Shown here: one piece after another, positions 26,925-35,600 of the stretch
Layout: every line of letters begins with the position of its first letter
How positions within the stretch are numbered: the first letter of the stretch is position 1
NCBI GenBank assembly: GCA_964631125.1
Contig: CAZVYN010000017.1
Location: 1 to 55,954 of the forward strand
Source of the DNA: CAZVYN01 sp964631125
Lineage (GTDB): Bacteria; Eisenbacteria; RBG-16-71-46; CAIMUX01
DNA length: 55,954 bases
Reading direction: 5' to 3'
The notes under the pieces: generated by a model
Seen by the model: the letters and a program-made list of their open reading frames with translations, nothing else
What the model was told of the DNA's origin: nothing
Databases searched by the model: none
Translations under genes and position numbers: made by a program

Positions 26925-27290
26925 AATGTGGAATCTCCTCCTGGGTCGCTGGACCCCGTCTGGCCGCGGCCTGCGGTCGGACGCGATCCGTTAGTTCGTG
27001 GCGGTTCTACTTGTCGATTCCCGTGCCAGGGGACAGTGGCGGGACGGCGCGTTTCACTGGCCGGGTCGATCGGGAGCCCAGGTGGCGGGGTCAATTCACA
27101 CAACCGCTTACCGTTCAGCTCGTTGCGAGTGGACTTGCGAGTCGACCTCGAATCGTTTGCGGGAGCGCTCCAGGCGGCGCCACAGGGGGCGTTGATGCCT
27201 CGGACCCCGTCGGGGTGTCCGCGGAGGGACAGTGTGCCGGGCGAACCGACCGATCGGGACAGGTCGCCGACGATCGCGATGGCCTGCGGA
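26925..27290. other. Intergenic 366 bases, no gene seen
   Basis: No supported coding region. A six-base hairpin ACCCC-GTC-GGGGT at about 27204-27216 lies downstream of the giant protein gene but lacks a T-run. The promoter of the lipoprotein gene should be near 26940-27000. Confidence 0.5.
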
Positions 27291-30200
27291 TCAGTCGAGG
27301 CGAACGATCCGTTGGGCCCGCGCACCGTGCGAGGTCTCGAGCCGAGCGAAGTAGACCCCGGCTGCGGCTGTCCGGCCGGCGCCGTTGCGCCCATCCCAGA
27401 TGAAGACGTGGTAGCCGGCCGGCAGTCTGCGATCGACGAGAGCGCGCACCCGGCGGCCCTGGACGTCGTAGAGCGTGAGCCGCACATCCGAAGGGGTCGG
27501 CAACGAAAACCTGAGGGCGAGCATCCCGTTGGAAGGATTGGGCGCGGGAGGAGAAAGCGCCAGCCGAACTCCGCCGCCCGTCGCCTGCGCAGTGACTCCT
27601 GCGGACGCCCGCACGGCGCCATCGTCGGTCACCCAGGCCACGACATAGCGATACCAGCCGGCGATCTCGACCTCTCGATCGAGCCAGGTCACCGGCCCCG
27701 GGGCCGGTAGTTCTTGGTCGCCGCTCACGAGCGCGTAGCCTTCGGGAAACTCGGGGCCGGTGTCGTCGGGGCCCGTGAGATCGGTCCGGTAGATCAGGAA
27801 ACGCGCGCCGGGGGCCTCCCCGGGACCAACGATTCGGAGTTCGACCCCGTCCGGCGTCCCCGCCGCCTCCACGACCACCGACTCGACGGGGGTCAGATCC
27901 CGGAAGAGGAACAGCCCTCCCGGGCTGGCAAAGAGCGTTGTCGACGCCAGCGGAGAGAAGAGCGCGGCCGCGCGCGGATTCCATTCGTGGAGCGCGCCGA
28001 ACGTTCCCCCGAGCCCGAAGGGATCGGCCGTCAGATCGGACACCACCGGATTCGCGGTCGGACCGAGGGTGACTCCGGAGAGCGACCGGAACGAGGGCGA
28101 GGCGGAGAGCAACACGACATTGCCGGCCGGGTCGACCGCGAAGGCGGCGCCGACTCCGGCCGCCAAGCCGGTCGGGTCCGCATCTCGATCGATCACGATG
28201 AGCACACCGTCGAGTCGCCGCACGAGCCCGATCGGATGCCGGAAAACCGGGGAGACGGCGTACACCGAAATCGTGCCGCCGATCGGGTCGACCGCGAAGA
28301 TGGCGCCGTTGCGATCTCGGAATCCCCCGGGGTCGGCGTTCGCGTCCGCCACCGCGATGCGGCCGTCAGGTAATGCGGCCATGGCCGTCGGAGTTACGAG
28401 TGTCGTGTCGGAGAAGACCGCCTCCACGACGCCGGTGCGCAGGTCGACGTGATAGATCGCCCCGGGTCCCGGTCCCGGCGTGAGTCGGAACGGGTCGGCC
28501 ACCGTGTCGAGAACGTAGACCTCGTCGTCGGAGATGACCAAGAGGCGGTTCGGATCGAGCCAGGTCGAATCGGTGGCGATGAGGGTGAGCGTCTGCGTGC
28601 TCGGATCAAGCCCATAGAGCGCCCCGGTGCCTCGACGTGGTCGCGCCTCCGAGTCGAGGATGAGCACGGTCGGGCGCAGCGTCCCCACCAACGCCACGTC
28701 CCGCGGTTCGCGGAGCTGCGGCCCACTGAAGAACGGGAGAGTCACGCCGCTGACCTGGTCGACTCGGAGCACCGCGCCCGGAGAGCTCCCGAGTCCGTAC
28801 GGATCGGCATCGCCGTCCGCCACGTAGTAGAAGCCCGATTCCAGCGGCACCTGAACCGGCAGGCGCACGGCTCGGCGCAACTCTCCCGAGACCTCGTCGC
28901 GCACAACGCCGCGAAAGGCGAGCACCTTCCCCGACGAACGGAACGGCTGGAGTTGCAGCTCGTACGAGAGTTCGACGGTCTGCCCCGGTCGGAGGTCGCC
29001 GACCCAGGTAAGGACGTTTCCTTCCACACTGACGAAGCCTCGCGTTACGTTGACGCTCTCGGCGACGAGATCCCCCTGGGCAGGCAGGGTGTCGACGAAC
29101 GCGATCCCGATCGCGTCCTCCGATCCCCCGTTCGAGAGAGTCACGTCGACTCGGATTCGGTCCGCCGGATAGAGCGGGCGCGCGGTCAGGTCGGTCACCT
29201 CGTAGCGATCGAACTGCACGAATGAACTCGGCAGATACGCGATGTCGGTCAACGCGCGGAATGAGTCGGAGAAGGCGTAATACCGCAGCGATCGTTGCGC
29301 CGGATCGAACTCGAAGACCACCCCGTGTCCGCCCGGGAGTCCGGGGCGCTGAGCCTCGCCGTCGACGACGAGCATCCGCCCCGACGGCAGAACGAGCGTA
29401 CGCCTCGGGGCGGCGAGGCCGGCGCTCGCGAGGAGGAGATCGATGCTCGCGTTCGAAGGGTCGTACGTGAAGAGCGCGCCCGTCGGCCGGTTCAATCCGA
29501 GCGGGTCGGCCGCTTGATCGGTGATCAGCAGAGTGCTGTCGCCGAGCGCGGTCAATCCCATCGGTTCGACCAGCGCCGAGTCCTGGAAGACGCCGATGAC
29601 GTCGCCGCTCGTCGGATCGAGTTCGAAGATCGCAGCCGGGTTCGATCCGCCGAGCGCGCCTGGATCGGCGTCGCGATCCGCGAGGAAGAGGCGGCCTCGT
29701 CCATCGAACGCGAGCTGCGACAGTTTGCGGAACCGCGCATCCTGCGCAAACGGCAGGAGCGTCGAGGTCCCCAGCGGGAGCCGGAAGACGCGCCCCGTCG
29801 ATTCGGGGGTCACACCTTCCGCGTCCGGATCGACGATGAGCAAGCCCGAGCGAGGCGTCAGGAGCAGGTCCGAGGGACTCTTCAAACGTGGATCGATTTG
29901 CACGAGCGGGGTCAGGACCCCGGTCGCGGTCTCGAGTCTCGCGATCAAACCCAAGTCGCCGGCCATGTGGGCGGCGATGTGGAGTTCACCGGTCTCGCTC
30001 CACTCCAGGGCCGAGGGACCCACGAGAGTGCGGACGCTCGTGACCAAGCGGACCGGTTCTCCCAGATCCTGGAGTCGGAAGATCGCGCCGGGCGAGCCGC
30101 CGAGCGAGCGAGGATCGCTCGACGCATCCGAGACGACAATGTTGCCGGGCGAGAATGGCGCGCGCACCGGCAGCGTCGCGGACAGATTGAGGTCCGGGCC

Positions 30201-32963
30201 TGCGCCCTCCACTCGCAAGTTGGTGCGTGCTTCCGCGCCGTAAGAGGCGTCGGCCGCGATGACGGCACGAAAAATCACGATCAACGTGTCGTGGCCGGCG
30301 AACCGTCCCGACCAGGACGCGCGACTCGCGGCGAGGTCGACACGCACCTCGCCTTCCGAAGCGGTTCCATCGATCGGTTGGAGCGACTCGACGAAGTCCG
30401 CCGAAACGAGCATCTGCGGCGCGGCGCGCGGACTGCGATTGAACACCGTCAGTCGCAGATCGAGCGTGTCGCCCGGTTCCGGCGTGCCCCCGTTCGTGTC
30501 GATGTAGACCGCGCGGGTCCCGGTCAGGACGGGCGCGAGCAGTCCGGTGATGCCGTCCGGTCGATGCAGGAGCGCGCTCGCGGTGACGAGGCGGACCTCG
30601 CTGGTCTGCGGGTTGAGCGCGAAAACGGCGCCGGGATCGCCCCCGCCGAGGCCGAGGGGGTCGGCGTTGCGATCGGTGAAGTACACCTCGCCTCCAGCGT
30701 CGACGAAGCAGTCATTCGGATCGACCATCCGTTCTTCCGAAGCGACGAGCTGGTAGGCGACGGGCGAGCGACGTACGAAGAAGACCGAGCCGTGGTCGCC
30801 GGCGAATTGCCGCGGATTGCCGGTGAGATCCGCGACATAGATCCGGTCGGAGATGTCGAGCGCGAGGCCGAGCGGGTCGACGAACCAGTTTTGATTCTCG
30901 GGCGGCGGAAACTCTGTCCAACGACCGAGGGATCGATCGAACTCCCAGAGGCGACCTTGTTGCGCGCCGCGGAAGTCGGCCACCACGATCCGGCCGCGCC
31001 GGTCGACGACCGCGTCGAGAGGCTCCTGCAATTCGCAGTTCGCCGCCACCAATGTGAGTTCGCCGGTCTCGAGCGCGACGCGGAAGATCGCTCCGGGTGC
31101 GCCCTCGGCGCAGCCCAGCGGGTTCGCGTCCTTGTCGATCAAGAGCAGCGAACCATCGAGATCCAGCGTGATCCCCTGAGGCGAGACGAGCCCGTCTCCC
31201 TCGAAGCGGGCGAGCAGCGTGTCGAACCGGCTGGTCGACGCGTCGTAGATGAACACCGCTTCGGGACCGCCCAGCCGGTCGGGGAACGCGCGGACATCGA
31301 GGATCGCGAGCCGGTCGTCCTCCAGGAAGACCAGATCGGACGGCCGCCCGAGCGGCGCGCCGGCGTGCAGGATGCGCGGCGCGAGCGTGTCGGCGACGAT
31401 CTCGTGGATGACGCCGACCTGTTCGTTCTCGATGTTGAGATAGTCGGTGAAGAGGAGAGTGCCGACCTCCAACCCGCGGCGCACGACGCCGCGGAAGTTG
31501 TAGACGGTTTCCGCCTCGTCGACCGAGAGGACGAGCGACTGGATCATCGTCCCGGCGGGACTCGCCTCATCGAGACGGATGCGAAATCGGAGCGCCACCT
31601 CTTCCCCGACTCCGAGTGTTCCGCTCCACCCGACGGTGCGGGTCTCGGGACGATAGGTCATCTGTCCGAGGCTGGCCGAGTCCGACCCAGCCACGTAGGT
31701 CCAGAACGCCCCGAGCGAATCGGCCAGGGTGATTCCGCGCCCGACCGCCGTTCCGGTATTGCGCACCACCGCTCGGACCGTCAGGAAGTTGCCCGGTCGT
31801 AAGAGACCCTGGTCCTCGTCGGTCCAACTGACGCGAGAGGAGTCGACCTCCGCGCCGACGACCTGCGACAAGCCGGTCAGCGTGCGGAAGAGCGATGACG
31901 TGATCACGCGTGTACGGACTCCCGAGTCGGGATCGAAGCTGAAGAGGGCGCCGCGCGCATCGCCTTGGCCGAGCGGATTCGCGCCGTTGTCGAGCACCCA
32001 GACTTCACCGTCGACCGCCACGATCAGATCGTTGGGATCGACGAACTGAGGGTCGCTGAAGGCGTGCGTCGTCGGCCCGCCGTCTCGCGGCACACGGAAG
32101 ATGGCGCCGGGGGCGCCGCCGCGACCCAGCGGATCGGCGTTGCGATCACTGACCAAGATGTCGCCGTCGGGGAGCAGGGCGATGGCCGAGGGAGAGAGGA
32201 GCGGCCGGCGAAGCGCGCGGAATAGTGTGACGACGCCGGTTTCCCGGTTCAGGCGGAAGATGGCGCCGGTCGCGTCCGGAATCCTGAGGGGATTCGCCGC
32301 GGAGTCGAGGACCAGGACGCTCCCGTCCCGGTCCCAGATCAAGCTCCGCGGCTGGATGAACGCGGTCGATGCGGCCACGACCTCCGCGCTGCGCGTCTCT
32401 CGATCGATCCTGAAGATCGCGCCGGGCCTCCCCAACGCTCGATTCGGATTCGCCTCCGCATCGACCACGAGGATGGTCCCCTCGGGCTCGATGAGTGCGT
32501 CGAGGGGTTCGAAGAAGAGCGCAGAACCGGCGACGAGCTCCGCGACCTGCGCATTGAGTCCGGGCCTGGGATCGACCTCCCAGATCGCGCCCACCGGCTG
32601 TCCGAGGAAGAATGGATCGGCGCCGGAGTCGACCACCAGGAACGATCGATCCGAGAGGGGCAGCACCGTCTGCGGATCGACGAACTCGCGTACGAACGAG
32701 CCGATGCGCACGGGATTCGAGGATTCGAGTCGCAGGACGAAGACGCCGCCGGGCTCGCCGCCGAGCCCAAGCGGATCGGCCGTGCGATCGGTCACCAGTA
32801 GATTGCGGACGAGCGGCGTGATCCCGAACGCAACATCGAGCGGGGCGCCCAGCAGGAGCAAGCCCAGCAGAAGCAAGCCCAGCAGAAGTCGCGCGTCGGC
32901 GGCCGCGCGCTCAGCGCGCAGCGCGAGTACCGAACGCGGTCTCGAGATCGGCGAGGAGGTCAT
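27291..32963 (-). CDS. Giant secreted protein: four six-bladed propellers, three DUF11-type linkers and a FlgD/Por-type CTD
   Basis: About 1890 residues from ATG 32963, which has GAGG upstream and overlaps the downstream end of the gamma-lyase gene by 53 bases. A signal peptide core (LLLGL repeated three times) precedes the first blade. About 24 copies of a roughly 45-residue unit follow, with consensus DPLGLGGxPGAIFRxDxxTG and LLPDGxLLVxDxxAD, six per block. Three blocks of about 120 residues (VRNTGTAVGRGITLADSLG; VFNRSPRAA; VTLSNGGSEDAIGIAFVDTLP) resemble DUF11/CARDB beta domains and separate the blocks. A Fn3-like region and the end APNPSNGMLALRFSLP...GVYFARLE form the sorting-type CTD. 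Likely a surface adhesin or carbohydrate-binding scaffold; the ligand is unknown. Confidence 0.85.
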   Translation of the reverse strand: MTSSPISRPRSVLALRAERAAADARLLLGLLLLGLLLLGAPLDVAFGITPLVRNLLVTDRTADPLGLGGEPGGVFVLRLESSNPVRIGSFVREFVDPQTVLPLSDRSFLVVDSGADPFFLGQPVGAIWEVDPRPGLNAQVAELVAGSALFFEPLDALIEPEGTILVVDAEANPNRALGRPGAIFRIDRETRSAEVVAASTAFIQPRSLIWDRDGSVLVLDSAANPLRIPDATGAIFRLNRETGVVTLFRALRRPLLSPSAIALLPDGDILVSDRNADPLGRGGAPGAIFRVPRDGGPTTHAFSDPQFVDPNDLIVAVDGEVWVLDNGANPLGQGDARGALFSFDPDSGVRTRVITSSLFRTLTGLSQVVGAEVDSSRVSWTDEDQGLLRPGNFLTVRAVVRNTGTAVGRGITLADSLGAFWTYVAGSDSASLGQMTYRPETRTVGWSGTLGVGEEVALRFRIRLDEASPAGTMIQSLVLSVDEAETVYNFRGVVRRGLEVGTLLFTDYLNIENEQVGVIHEIVADTLAPRILHAGAPLGRPSDLVFLEDDRLAILDVRAFPDRLGGPEAVFIYDASTSRFDTLLARFEGDGLVSPQGITLDLDGSLLLIDKDANPLGCAEGAPGAIFRVALETGELTLVAANCELQEPLDAVVDRRGRIVVADFRGAQQGRLWEFDRSLGRWTEFPPPENQNWFVDPLGLALDISDRIYVADLTGNPRQFAGDHGSVFFVRRSPVAYQLVASEERMVDPNDCFVDAGGEVYFTDRNADPLGLGGGDPGAVFALNPQTSEVRLVTASALLHRPDGITGLLAPVLTGTRAVYIDTNGGTPEPGDTLDLRLTVFNRSPRAAPQMLVSADFVESLQPIDGTASEGEVRVDLAASRASWSGRFAGHDTLIVIFRAVIAADASYGAEARTNLRVEGAGPDLNLSATLPVRAPFSPGNIVVSDASSDPRSLGGSPGAIFRLQDLGEPVRLVTSVRTLVGPSALEWSETGELHIAAHMAGDLGLIARLETATGVLTPLVQIDPRLKSPSDLLLTPRSGLLIVDPDAEGVTPESTGRVFRLPLGTSTLLPFAQDARFRKLSQLAFDGRGRLFLADRDADPGALGGSNPAAIFELDPTSGDVIGVFQDSALVEPMGLTALGDSTLLITDQAADPLGLNRPTGALFTYDPSNASIDLLLASAGLAAPRRTLVLPSGRMLVVDGEAQRPGLPGGHGVVFEFDPAQRSLRYYAFSDSFRALTDIAYLPSSFVQFDRYEVTDLTARPLYPADRIRVDVTLSNGGSEDAIGIAFVDTLPAQGDLVAESVNVTRGFVSVEGNVLTWVGDLRPGQTVELSYELQLQPFRSSGKVLAFRGVVRDEVSGELRRAVRLPVQVPLESGFYYVADGDADPYGLGSSPGAVLRVDQVSGVTLPFFSGPQLREPRDVALVGTLRPTVLILDSEARPRRGTGALYGLDPSTQTLTLIATDSTWLDPNRLLVISDDEVYVLDTVADPFRLTPGPGPGAIYHVDLRTGVVEAVFSDTTLVTPTAMAALPDGRIAVADANADPGGFRDRNGAIFAVDPIGGTISVYAVSPVFRHPIGLVRRLDGVLIVIDRDADPTGLAAGVGAAFAVDPAGNVVLLSASPSFRSLSGVTLGPTANPVVSDLTADPFGLGGTFGALHEWNPRAAALFSPLASTTLFASPGGLFLFRDLTPVESVVVEAAGTPDGVELRIVGPGEAPGARFLIYRTDLTGPDDTGPEFPEGYALVSGDQELPAPGPVTWLDREVEIAGWYRYVVAWVTDDGAVRASAGVTAQATGGGVRLALSPPAPNPSNGMLALRFSLPTPSDVRLTLYDVQGRRVRALVDRRLPAGYHVFIWDGRNGAGRTAAAGVYFARLETSHGARAQRIVRLD
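32847..32891. repeat. 15-base tandem repeat encoding the signal-peptide core
   Basis: GCCCAGCAGGAGCAA with near-identical copies at 32847-32861, 32862-32876 and 32877-32891 encodes LLLGL three times. It is in frame, so copy changes alter only core length. Confidence 0.9.
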
Positions 32964-34059
32964 CGACGTCCTCGATCCCGACCGACAGACGGAGGAGTCC
33001 ATCCGTGAAGCCCTTCTTCTCTCGCTCCGCGCGGGGGACCGAGCCGTGCGTCATGCTCGCCGGATGGCAGAGCAGGCTCTCGACACCGCCCAGGCTCTCG
33101 GCCAGCACGAAGAGTCGAGTGCGCGACGCGAACTCCCGCGCCTCTTCGAGCCCGGAGAGGACGAACGTGACCATCCCGCCGAATCCGCGCGACTGTTCGC
33201 GCGCGACGGCATGACCCGGATGCTCGGGAAGACCCGGATAGTAGAGCTTCTGCACCTGCGGCTGTCGCGCGAGGAAATCGGCCACCACGCGTGCGTTCTC
33301 GTCATGACGCGGCATCCGCACCGCGAGCGTCTTGACCCCGCGCAGCGCCAGCCAACAGTCCATCGGTCCGGGCACCGCCCCGGCCGCGTTCTGCAGGAAG
33401 CGCAACCGTTCGGCCGTCTCCGCATGCGAGGTCACGATGACTCCGCCGATCATGTCGGAGTGTCCATTGAGGTATTTGGTCACGGAGTGGACGACGACGT
33501 CGGCGCCCAGCTCGAGGGGCCGTTGGAAGAACGGCGTCAGGAAGGTGTTGTCCACCACGCTGAGCCAACCCCGCGAACGCGCGTAGGTGGCCAGACGCCG
33601 AAGGTCGGAGATCTTCATGAGCGGATTGGACGGTGTCTCGATGAAGAGCAGTCGAGTGTTCTTCCGGCCCGCGGCCTCGACGGCGCTCGACTCCGAAGTG
33701 TCTACGTAGCTGAAGTCGATTCCGAGGGGACGGAAAATCCGTTCGAAGAGACGGTAGGTGCCTCCGTACATGTCGTCGGAGACGATGACATGGTCCCCGG
33801 GGGCGAGGAGCTGTCCGATGGCGTGGATGGCGGCGAGTCCCGAGGAGAAGGCAAGGCCGTGCGCGCCGCCCTCCAGGACGGCGATGCACCGTTCCCACGC
33901 CTCTCGCGTCGGATTGTGCGTGCGCGCGTACTCGAATCCCTTGTGCTGCCCCAGTCCCTCTTGAACATAGGTAGAGGTCTGGTAGATCGGGACCATGATC
34001 GCGCCGGTGGTCGGATCAGGTTGTTGCCCCGCGTGAACCGCGTCGGTGCCGATACCCAT
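32911..34059 (-). CDS. Cystathionine gamma-lyase/gamma-synthase (PLP)
   Basis: 382 residues, full length. PLP Lys is in HSVTKYLNGHSD; ETPSNPLMKISD, VVDNTFLTPFFQRPLELGADVVVHS-type segments and SVGIEDVDDLLADL mark the Cys/Met-metabolism PLP family. Sequence alone does not separate MetB from gamma-lyase (MccB); the adjacent cystathionine beta-synthase argues for the reverse transsulfuration route from homocysteine to cysteine. Twenty-one bases after cbs. Its 3' end overlaps the start of the giant protein. Confidence 0.9.
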   Translation of the reverse strand: MGIGTDAVHAGQQPDPTTGAIMVPIYQTSTYVQEGLGQHKGFEYARTHNPTREAWERCIAVLEGGAHGLAFSSGLAAIHAIGQLLAPGDHVIVSDDMYGGTYRLFERIFRPLGIDFSYVDTSESSAVEAAGRKNTRLLFIETPSNPLMKISDLRRLATYARSRGWLSVVDNTFLTPFFQRPLELGADVVVHSVTKYLNGHSDMIGGVIVTSHAETAERLRFLQNAAGAVPGPMDCWLALRGVKTLAVRMPRHDENARVVADFLARQPQVQKLYYPGLPEHPGHAVAREQSRGFGGMVTFVLSGLEEAREFASRTRLFVLAESLGGVESLLCHPASMTHGSVPRAEREKKGFTDGLLRLSVGIEDVDDLLADLETAFGTRAAR

Positions 34060-34079
34060 GGATTCCTTCCTGCCCGCGA

Positions 34080-35558
34080 CTACTTGGCGACGAACTCGAT
34101 AAGGTCGAACCGCGAGAGGATGCCGACGAGCCGATTTCCTTCGTCGGCCCCTCGATCTTCCACCAGCACCGCGCTCGTGCCGGCGCTCAAGAAGCCGACG
34201 GCGTTGGAGAGCGGCTCCTCCGCGCCGACCAACGGCAGCGCGGCCTCCATCATCCCCCAGATCGGATCCTCCAGACGGGCGCGGCCGTCGATGAGAGAGG
34301 ACATCAAGGTGCTCTCCAGTACCGTGCCGACGCAGTTCCCCTGGGAGTCCATGACCGGAATCTGCGAGACGTTGTGCTCGCGCACGAGTGCGAGCGCGCG
34401 GCGGAGCGGCTCGTCCCGACCCAGGGTCAAGAGCGTCGGGATCTCGCTCACCTTCTTGTAGAGGAAGTCGGAGACCCGCAGGTCTTCCGGCTCCAGCATG
34501 CCGTTGTCGCGCAGCCAGGTGTCGTTGTGCGCCTTACTCAGGTAGCGCTCCCCGGTGTCGGGCAGGATGACCACGATGACCGCGTCCCTGTCGGCGCGCG
34601 AAGCCACTTGGAGCGCGGCGGCGACGGCGGTCCCGGCCGAGCCGCCGCAGAGGATGCCTTCTTCCCGCGAGAGGCGTCGGGTGTAGCGGAACGACTCGCG
34701 GTCGCCGATCGTGATGACGTCGTCGATGTACTCGAAGTGCGTGGAGCCCGGGATGATGTCTTCCCCGATACCCTCGACCAGGTAGCTCTTCGCCTCGGCC
34801 ATCGTCTTGGTGCGGAAGTACTCCGCCAGGATCGAACCGACCGGATCGGCCCCGATGACCTGGACGGACGGGTTCATCTCCTTCAGGTATCTACCGGTCC
34901 CGCTGATCGTTCCGCCCGTGCCCATGCTGGCGACGAAGTGCGTGATGCGACCGCCGGTCTGCTCCCAGAGCTCGGGTCCCGTCGTGAGGTAGTGCGTCTC
35001 GGGATTGTGGGGATTGAAGTACTGGTTGGCGAGGAACCCGCCCGGCGTCTCGCGCGCGATCCGCTTCGCCGTCTCGTAATTGCTCTCGGGTGAGTCGGGC
35101 GGAACGTTGGTGGGGCAGATGACGACTCGGGCGCCGTACGCCTTGAGGAGGTCGCGCTTCTCCTGGCTCATCTTGTCGGGCATGACGCAGACGCAGCGGT
35201 ACCCTTTGACCGCGGCCGACATCGCCAATCCGAGCCCGGTGTTCCCCGAAGTCGCCTCCACGATCGTGCCGCCGGGCTTCAGCGCGCCCGACTGCTCCGC
35301 CCGTTCGACGATGTGGCGACCGATGCGATCTTTGACGCTTCCGCCCGGATTGAACGACTCGACTTTGGCGAGCACGAGCGGCTCGCGTCCGTCTCGCTTC
35401 AATCCGCGGGTCAGCTTGTTCAGCCGGACGAGCGGAGTGTTCCCGATCGTCTCCAGGATGCTCGCGGCGAAGCGGAGGCCGCGTTGGTCCGAACCCTGCT
35501 TGTTCGCGTCCGCGGCCTCGTGGCCGTTCGCGCCGCCGGAATTCGTCTGATCTGGCAT
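34080..35558 (-). CDS. Cystathionine beta-synthase with C-terminal CBS pair
   Basis: 492 residues from ATG 35558 (GGAAGGGG upstream). PLP fold: FNPGGSVKDRIGRHIVE carries the Lys; SGNTGLGLAMSAAVKGY, GTGGTISGTGRYLKE and GGSAGTAVAAAL complete the active site. The last about 110 residues hold two CBS motifs (VSQIPVMDSQGNCVGTV; AVLVEDRG...LVGILSRFDL), which in the family bind adenosyl ligands. Makes cystathionine from serine and homocysteine, feeding the next gene. Confidence 0.93.
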   Translation of the reverse strand: MPDQTNSGGANGHEAADANKQGSDQRGLRFAASILETIGNTPLVRLNKLTRGLKRDGREPLVLAKVESFNPGGSVKDRIGRHIVERAEQSGALKPGGTIVEATSGNTGLGLAMSAAVKGYRCVCVMPDKMSQEKRDLLKAYGARVVICPTNVPPDSPESNYETAKRIARETPGGFLANQYFNPHNPETHYLTTGPELWEQTGGRITHFVASMGTGGTISGTGRYLKEMNPSVQVIGADPVGSILAEYFRTKTMAEAKSYLVEGIGEDIIPGSTHFEYIDDVITIGDRESFRYTRRLSREEGILCGGSAGTAVAAALQVASRADRDAVIVVILPDTGERYLSKAHNDTWLRDNGMLEPEDLRVSDFLYKKVSEIPTLLTLGRDEPLRRALALVREHNVSQIPVMDSQGNCVGTVLESTLMSSLIDGRARLEDPIWGMMEAALPLVGAEEPLSNAVGFLSAGTSAVLVEDRGADEGNRLVGILSRFDLIEFVAK

Positions 35559-35600
35559 CGTTCCCCTTCCGATCCGCGAGCCTGCCGACAGCCGGCGCAC

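Noticed and set aside
29295..31802. 835-codon plus-strand ORF inside the giant propeller gene
   Set aside because: Arg/Glu-rich low-information translation opposite a well structured repeat protein; typical high-GC shadow.
28000..32000. DNA-level direct repeats in the giant gene as a mobile or CRISPR element
   Set aside because: They are protein blade repeats with drifted codons, not DNA repeats.
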